From: Poecilobothrus nobilitatus
Taxonomy: Eukaryota; Arthropoda; Insecta; Diptera; Dolichopodidae
Assembly: GCA_947095535.1 (NCBI GenBank)
Contig: OX352773.1
Coordinates: 104,857,948 to 104,921,947, forward strand
DNA length: 64,000 bases
Direction of reading: 5' to 3'
Shown here: one piece after another, positions 59,248 through 64,000 of the stretch
Layout: the number at the start of each line of letters is the position of its first letter
Position numbering within the stretch: the first letter of the stretch is position 1
Program-made: the position numbers and the translations under genes
The notes under the pieces: generated by a model
What the model was told of the DNA's origin: nothing
Seen by the model: only the letters and a program-made list of their open reading frames with translations
The model's database searches: none

Positions 59248-59465
59248 TTTACTTCAATTTATATTTTTAAATATGTTTTTCATAGGTTTTTTTTCATAGA
59301 TCACCTTATAAGATAAAAAGAGAAATATATATGTATTTTTATAGGCGACAAAAAAAATGTGTGTTATTTGAATTTAAATTTTTAAATATTGTTTTATTTT
59401 TTTCATAGGTCACCTTATATTTTATACGATAAAAAAAGAAAATATATATATATTTTTATAGGCGT
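59248..59465. repeat. Two imperfect tandem copies of about 120 bp
   Basis: AATTTATATTTTTAAATATG, TTTTTCATAG, CACCTTATA, GATAAAAA, GAAATATATAT and TTTTTATAGGCG appear in the same order in both units (about 59258-59346 and 59380-59463). No gene. Confidence 0.7.
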
Positions 59466-59603
59466 TTTTTCAGTTTATATCTATCATTCAGACCGAATGT
59501 ACTAATTAAATAAAAAAAAAATTTGTTCAAATGAAATTTTACAATGGACGTTTACATATTTGAGGGGAACTATCATTTTTGTTAGATTAAAAATTTATCT
59601 CAC

Positions 59604-59785
59604 TTATTTCTTCGACCCCGGTGGGTAGGGGATAAGAAATACCCTCAGTAAGGTATGCTTGTGGTACAAGTCGACTAAAATCCAATGAAAAATCCAGGAG
59701 CGACTGTTCCAGAATGGACGGCTACCTGGCCTGCATCTGATCCCAGAGGGGCGGTAGTAAGAAATCCTGGCTGTAGGTATAAAAA
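59604..59785. other. GC-rich island, possibly the end of another transposon
   Basis: CGACCCCGGTGGGTAGGGG, GGTATGCTTGTGGTACAAG, AATCCAGGAGCGACTGTTCC and TGATCCCAGAGGGGCGGTAG stand out from an otherwise A/T-dominated stretch. The open frame over it on the minus strand has no motif I know. It looks like the untranslated end of a different, GC-richer retroelement. Confidence 0.4.
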
Positions 59786-61081
59786 GCATATTAAAATAAA
59801 AAATAATATAATAGTTAAAATTCTGTAGGGATATCTATCAAAGCGGATATTATATTATAAATCCTTCAAAGGTAAAGACAGTTAAAAATGGTTTTCACCA
59901 GAATTAGAAGCAGTTGATACCGAAATAATTTCAATTAAACATATAAAACTTAAACAATATATATATAAAACTTAACAATGATGATATTAATTCTTTTAAA
60001 AACAATATATGTGAGAAAAAATTTGAAGATGGTGAGATTCGGGTGAAAGATCACTGTCATTTAACAGGAAAATATAGAGGTGCGGCTCACGTTTCTTGAA
60101 TACAGTCACATTATAGAAATACCAGATTTATAGATTCTATTAATAAATTAGAATTGAGAACTCTTCCAGGAAAAGAAGATTTTTATAATACATTAAATGA
60201 CTTTAACATATCATATGATATATATCAGATGTTTTTGAAGCTTTTAAGAAAAATTCTATGAAAATTTATAAATTAGATCCAGCTCACTATTACACTAAAC
60301 CGGGCTTTACATGGGATTGCATGCTGCTGTTTACTAAAGTATTAGAAGGTATTGATATAATTTTATTTGCAGAAAGAGGAATCCGCGGTGGTTTAAGCCA
60401 ATGCTCGAATCGCTATAGTTAAGTTAACAATAAATATATGAGTAATTATATTGAAGATGAAGATTCTACCTTTTTAATGTACTACGATGTCAATAATTTA
60501 CATGGATGGGCTATGTCACAAGATCTGCCTTTAAGCAATTTTGAATGGGCTGATGCAGAAGAAATTTTAATATTCAATATTGAAAATGTTTCAGATAACT
60601 CGTTTGTGGGATATATACTAGAACTTGATTTAGAATATCCTTCAGAATTACATGATATTCATAAGAACTTGCCATTTTGTTCAGAACATATAATAACCTG
60701 GAGGTAAAAGTGAAAAGCTCTTAGCGACGTTATATAACAAGGAAAAGTATATTATACACTATAAAAATCTAAAACAAGTCTTAAATTATGGTCTGAAGTT
60801 AAAAAGAATTCATAATATATTAAAGTTTATGATCTTATGACTTTTGCTATGACTTTAGCAAAAATAATTTTGAAAAAAATTTTTATAAATTAATAATCAA
60901 TGCCTTATTTGGTAAAATTATGGGAAATGTTAGAAAACATAGAAGTATTAAATTAATGTGAAAATGGGACGGAAGATATGGAGCAAATGCATTCATTGCT
61001 CAGCCCCAGTTTCATAGTTCGAGAATATTTAATGAAAATTTAGTAGCAATTGAATTGAAAAAAACAGAAATTGTTAATAAT

Positions 61082-61235
61082 TATTTTATTTATTTATTTA
61101 TTTTTAAGCTCCATAAATTGTACAATTTATTACAAATATTTCACTTAGATATAGATATGTTATATATATCTTTGCTGCAGTTAACATGAAATTTTTTGTT
61201 TGAGTGAGAATTGTTTGTCAAAATTTATTTTAAAG
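61082..61235 (-). mobile_element. Truncated retroelement 3' end inside the second polymerase gene
   Basis: 154 bp flanked by a perfect 15-bp direct repeat GAAATTGTTAATAAT (61067-61081 and 61236-61250). Read on the minus strand it ends in GGAGCTTAAAAATAAATAAA and more AAAT units, i.e. an A-rich tail. A target duplication plus tail is the mark of target-primed reverse transcription by a LINE. The insertion lies between polymerase motifs B and C. Confidence 0.75.
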
Positions 61236-61340
61236 GAAATTGTTAATAATAAACATATTATTTATTATTATACAGATACAGATTTATTTTAAAGGAAATT
61301 GTTAATAATAAACATATTATTTATTATTATACAGATACAG
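61223..61340. repeat. 59-bp tandem duplication in the second polymerase gene
   Basis: Units 61223-61281 and 61282-61340 both run from ATTTATTTTAAAGGAAATTG to TATACAGATACAG. The unit includes the last 13 bases of the retroelement insertion, so the duplication came after it. 59 is not a multiple of three, so it also shifts the frame just before motif C. Confidence 0.85.
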
Positions 61341-61661
61341 GTTCGCTTATATTCGAAATAAAATGTAATGATATTTATGAAATCATGAAATCTAATATTT
61401 ATAAATTTGATACTAGTGATTTTGAACATGAAAATATTTACAATATACCTTTAGTAAACAAAAATGTTCCTGAATTAATGAAAAATGAGAACAATAATGC
61501 CAGAAATTATTGGTCTAAGAGCAAAACTGTATGTAATTAAAGTAAATGGAGTAAATACATGTAAAAAAGCTAAGGAAATTAAATCTTCCGTAGTAAAAAA
61601 AGTATAACTTTCGAAGACCACTTAGAATGCTTAACATCAAATACTGTAAAAAATTGCTATC

Positions 61662-61739
61662 AAAATAATATCATTTGCGACAAGCATAACGTTTTAAGAC
61701 AAAATAATATCATTTGCGACAAGCATAACGTTTTAAGAC
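61662..61739. repeat. 39-bp in-frame tandem duplication
   Basis: AAAATAATATCATTTGCGAC through TTTTAAGAC occurs twice in a row (61662-61700, 61701-61739). It duplicates 13 codons (QNNIICDKHNVLR) near the polymerase C-terminus without changing the frame. Confidence 0.9.
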
Positions 61740-61838
61740 AAAAAAAAGTAGCTCTTTCAGCAAGTGATGATAAACGAAAAATTTTACTTGATTCAACAGA
61801 TGCTTTGCTTTGATTTAATAAAAATTTCTAAAATTAGA

Positions 61839-62797
61839 TTAATTTTTATATGCTAAGGCGGAGCGATTTTTATCAAAATCTAAATTCATGTCTTCATAAC
61901 GATATACTTCAGAATTTAAATATACATTTATATTGCTGATATCACAATTATCAAATTTTGATGGATCCTTATCAAAATTTGATAATTGTTGAAAGATTCC
62001 TGTTGAAAGTTTATGTTGTTTATCGGTTTGTAGAACAAAATAATAAAACGAGGTTTTTCTAGTTGTGAGGTTGTTTTGACATTCCATATATGATGAGTAG
62101 TTCCAGTTGTTAATTTTGGATACTCGTGTAACTCCCAACTTCTAAAAGGAATTTTCATAACAGACCCTTTTTCAATATTTTTGAATATATTTAATTTGAG
62201 ATTATCAGCTAAATTAATATGTTGAACATTCCAATATAGTTTTGTAATAACAATTTTTGGGTTTTCAGTATTATCAACGCATATCATTGAATTTTCATTA
62301 GATCGAGAACGATATATTATTTGTTCATGTTTGCATTTGGAATAATATTTTTGTAGTCTTCTGCAAATACCCAATAATCTTTTTAATGGTATACAAAAAT
62401 TAAAATAAATTGTTTAGCTTAATTAATCAGGTAGGTGACCAACTTCCTTTGTATAAAGCTGCACCTTCATTTTTGTTGACCTTCAGTTTTTTAATGTTGG
62501 AGTTATTCCAGCATTGCGATTATGATCAATTTCTTTACTATTAAGTTCATAACTAATTTGATCAAATATAAATGTTATAGCATTATTAACTAGTTTAGTA
62601 TTTGCAGTAGTTGTTTCATCATGTTTTGTTACATAACCTTCAACACATATTAAACTCGTTGAGTGTAATATATTTAAGTTTTGATTTTGTATTGGTATTC
62701 GTATAATATGACTTAATCCAAATTAGTTTAAGTATGGTGAATATGAATGCCATTGAGCACTAGTTACACTTTCATCAAAAATGGGGTCATCAATTTA
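61839..62797 (-). pseudogene. Putative major capsid protein of the second Polinton-like set
   Basis: Minus strand, from 62797 down: DDPIFDESVTSAQWHSYSPY, an in-frame stop, then RIPIQNQNLNILHSTS and NNAITFIFDQISYELNSKEI with IDHNRNAGITPTLKN (about 62520-62590). After a frameshift, 61928-62374 has PLKRLLGICRRL, KIPFRSWELHEYPKL (about 62130) and TTSQLEKPRFII; after another shift DPSKFDNCDISNINVYLNSE and YRYEDMNLDFDKNR to 61842. I recall this order of blocks from proteins that accompany 'NNLYGWAM'-type polymerase B genes in insects and cnidarians, and a jelly-roll capsid role is the likely reading, but that part is inference. The 3' end lies 25 bp from the end of the polymerase gene, facing it. 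Confidence 0.6.
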
Positions 62798-62957
62798 TTT
62801 TTAATAGGTATCCAAGAGATTTTAAAAATTCTTAATTTTCAGATCATAAATGTTGTGTATATTTTACATCTCGATTTGTTGTTGATCCTTTAACTGACTT
62901 TAATGAATTAAACTGATGTATTTTATTCGGGCATTTATATTGGATTGATGATGTTGG

Positions 62958-63608
62958 TTAAGTACTATCATTTTGAGGCTTTAAATGAAATCTAATTGTT
63001 ATTGTTTCTCCACGAAAATTAATTAAATTGCCGTTCTGATCAAACAGTTTTATAGTAATAGAACTTATCTGATTAATGGTTATAGGTAAATAAAATACAT
63101 TCTTAGGAACTTAAATTATTTTATAGCCAGGATTGACATTAATAGAGAATTCATGCAAAATATGAGCTTCTTTTCTTTCTTTATTAATATCAACAAAAAG
63201 ATCTGAAGTATACCATTTGTTTGGTAATACTCTTTTTCTGCTAAAACCTAATAAACTTCCAATAGTACTTTCTTTTTCGAAATCAATTTCTTTATCAGCG
63301 AAAATTTCACATTGTAATGTATTATTATTATGTCTTACAATTAACTTCTCATTGTCTGTTTTAACAATATTCAACTTATTTCTGAGAAATGTTTTAATAT
63401 CTTCAATTTCGTATGAACCTGTGGGAATTATGATGGATTTATCATCAATAATAAATCTATTATTTTCGTCATTTATATTCCGTATCGAATTATATGTTTG
63501 GAAATCTACTAAACCGCACGTATATTCCTTTCTCTTTAGGTCTATAGGAGGAAAATAATTATTTTTTAATATGGAAGAATTTTCGTTTAAAGTTAATGTT
63601 ATTGACAT
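62958..63608 (-). pseudogene. Putative second virion protein, one in-frame stop
   Basis: The minus-strand ATG at 63606-63608 opens MSITLTLNENSSILKNNYFP, followed by VDFQTYNSIRNINDENNRF and IIIPTGSYEIEDIKTFLRN (about residues 60-78), IGSLLGFSRKRVL, and HEFSINVNPGYKII. A single TAA at 63111-63113 interrupts it; the same frame then continues with PKNVFYLPITINQISSITIK and NFRGETITIRFHLK to a TAA at 62958-62960, 216 codons in all. The pattern 'L....FPP.DL....Y..GL..F.TY.SI.NI...NN.F' with an 'IP.G.YE..DI..FL' block is typical of a protein next to the capsid gene in this Polinton-like lineage. A penton or minor capsid role is inferred. The stop is its only lesion that I can see. Confidence 0.6.
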
Positions 63609-64000
63609 ATCTTTTACTCAAATAATAATGAGATATTTCAGAAGCATTTTCAGCTTTTATATATTTTTAAGCTTAATACATCATTATCATAATAAAATCA
63701 TTATCATAATAAAAAATAATGCATATACTTATATAATATATTCGAATTAGTTTTTTTTTTCTTTTAATTTTTTTACAACTAAATTCAAATTATCTTTATC
63801 AGTTAGTTTTTTCGTTTCTTTTTCATCCAAAATGAATAGAATAACCTTGAACTTGAACAAAGTTATTAATATAGGTTATGTTTGATAAAACTAGACTAAT
63901 AATAATAATAAAAGCAATGTTTTGATTTTCGTTATGTTTTATTTACTGATCATTTTTTTTGTTGAAAAAAAAATATGAAATAAAAATTCTAAACATAAAT
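63609..64000. other. AT-rich end of window, no gene supported
   Basis: A short minus-strand frame near 63700-63870 reads ILDEKETKKLTDKDNLNLVV but has no start or known motif. A TTATCATAATAAAATCATTA duplication lies near 63680-63710. The terminal repeat of the second Polinton-like set should lie beyond the window. Confidence 0.4.

Larger units (their letters stand above)
59860..61814 (+). pseudogene. polB: Second DNA polymerase B, a different Polinton-like lineage, degraded
   Basis: Landmarks in order: FKGKDS (about 59867), EIRVKDHCHLTGKYRGAAH (about 60036-60092), a zinc/HNH-like block seen before the polymerase core in this lineage; LPGKEDFYNTL (about 60165); YKLDPAHYYTKPGFTWDCML (about 60270-60325); IRGGLSQCSNRYS (about 60383); motif [15 protein letters not shown] (60481-60522); motif [20 protein letters not shown] (about 60898-60954); motif C YYTDTDSLIFEI (around 61325-61360); then IGLRAKLYVIKVNGV and KVALSASDDKR before a stop near 61814. 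The 'D.NNLHGWAM' motif A differs from the 'D..SLYPYV' of the polymerase at 53421, so the two are not copies of each other. Stops, frameshifts, one retroelement insertion and two tandem duplications break it. Confidence 0.8.

Noticed and set aside
63217..63558. 113-codon plus-strand frame
   Set aside because: Shadow of the well-supported minus-strand virion-like gene at 62958-63608.

Overview
This is AT-rich (well over 70% by eye) eukaryotic DNA made almost entirely of decayed transposable elements. The mix points to an insect, most likely a dipteran: a BEL/Pao LTR element, an I-clade LINE with an RNase H domain, DINE-1/Helentron-like elements with (TCCG)n tracts, mariner- and Harbinger-like fragments, and Polinton/Maverick-type elements. 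I saw no bacterial gene organisation, no rRNA, tRNA or CRISPR, and no intact host gene. One 71-nt candidate host exon lies at 13567-13637.

Layout. 1-213: end of a cysteine-rich reading frame of unknown origin. 1757-6512: a BEL/Pao element broken by stops and deletions, with a second BEL scrap at 7225-7406. 7407-9165: LINE remnant, minus strand. 10227-13125: I-clade LINE, plus strand (ORF1 with zinc knuckle; ORF2 reduced to endonuclease and RNase H pieces). 13567-13637: candidate exon, followed by a 7-bp TAATAAA satellite. 14370-17312: pieces of LINEs on both strands. 18786-46763: two tandem copies of a 14-kb segment, nearly identical apart from (TCCG)n length. Each copy holds a Harbinger-like fragment, a LINE split by three Helentron-like insertions, a short related element, a mariner fragment and a second LINE. 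46770-47600: Ty3/gypsy integrase remnant.

49344-57761 is a complete but decayed Polinton/Maverick with AG...CT ends, terminal inverted repeats of about 895 bp and a matching 6-bp flanking duplication (TGTGTG). It is only about 8.4 kb. It keeps a broken protein-primed type DNA polymerase B gene with a likely 65-nt spliceosomal intron, a putative virion protein, a small charged protein and a putative OB-like protein. I found no integrase, packaging ATPase, protease or major capsid gene in it.

58005-63608 is a second Polinton-like gene set from a different lineage: a cysteine-rich protein, one intact 164-aa frame behind a TATA box, a different polymerase B pseudogene, and two putative capsid genes read convergently from the other strand. 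Its ends were not found. The first element may have inserted into or beside it.

Almost every coding region is a pseudogene. Function can be assigned only by family. The window reads as a transposon graveyard with one very recent event, the 14-kb duplication.
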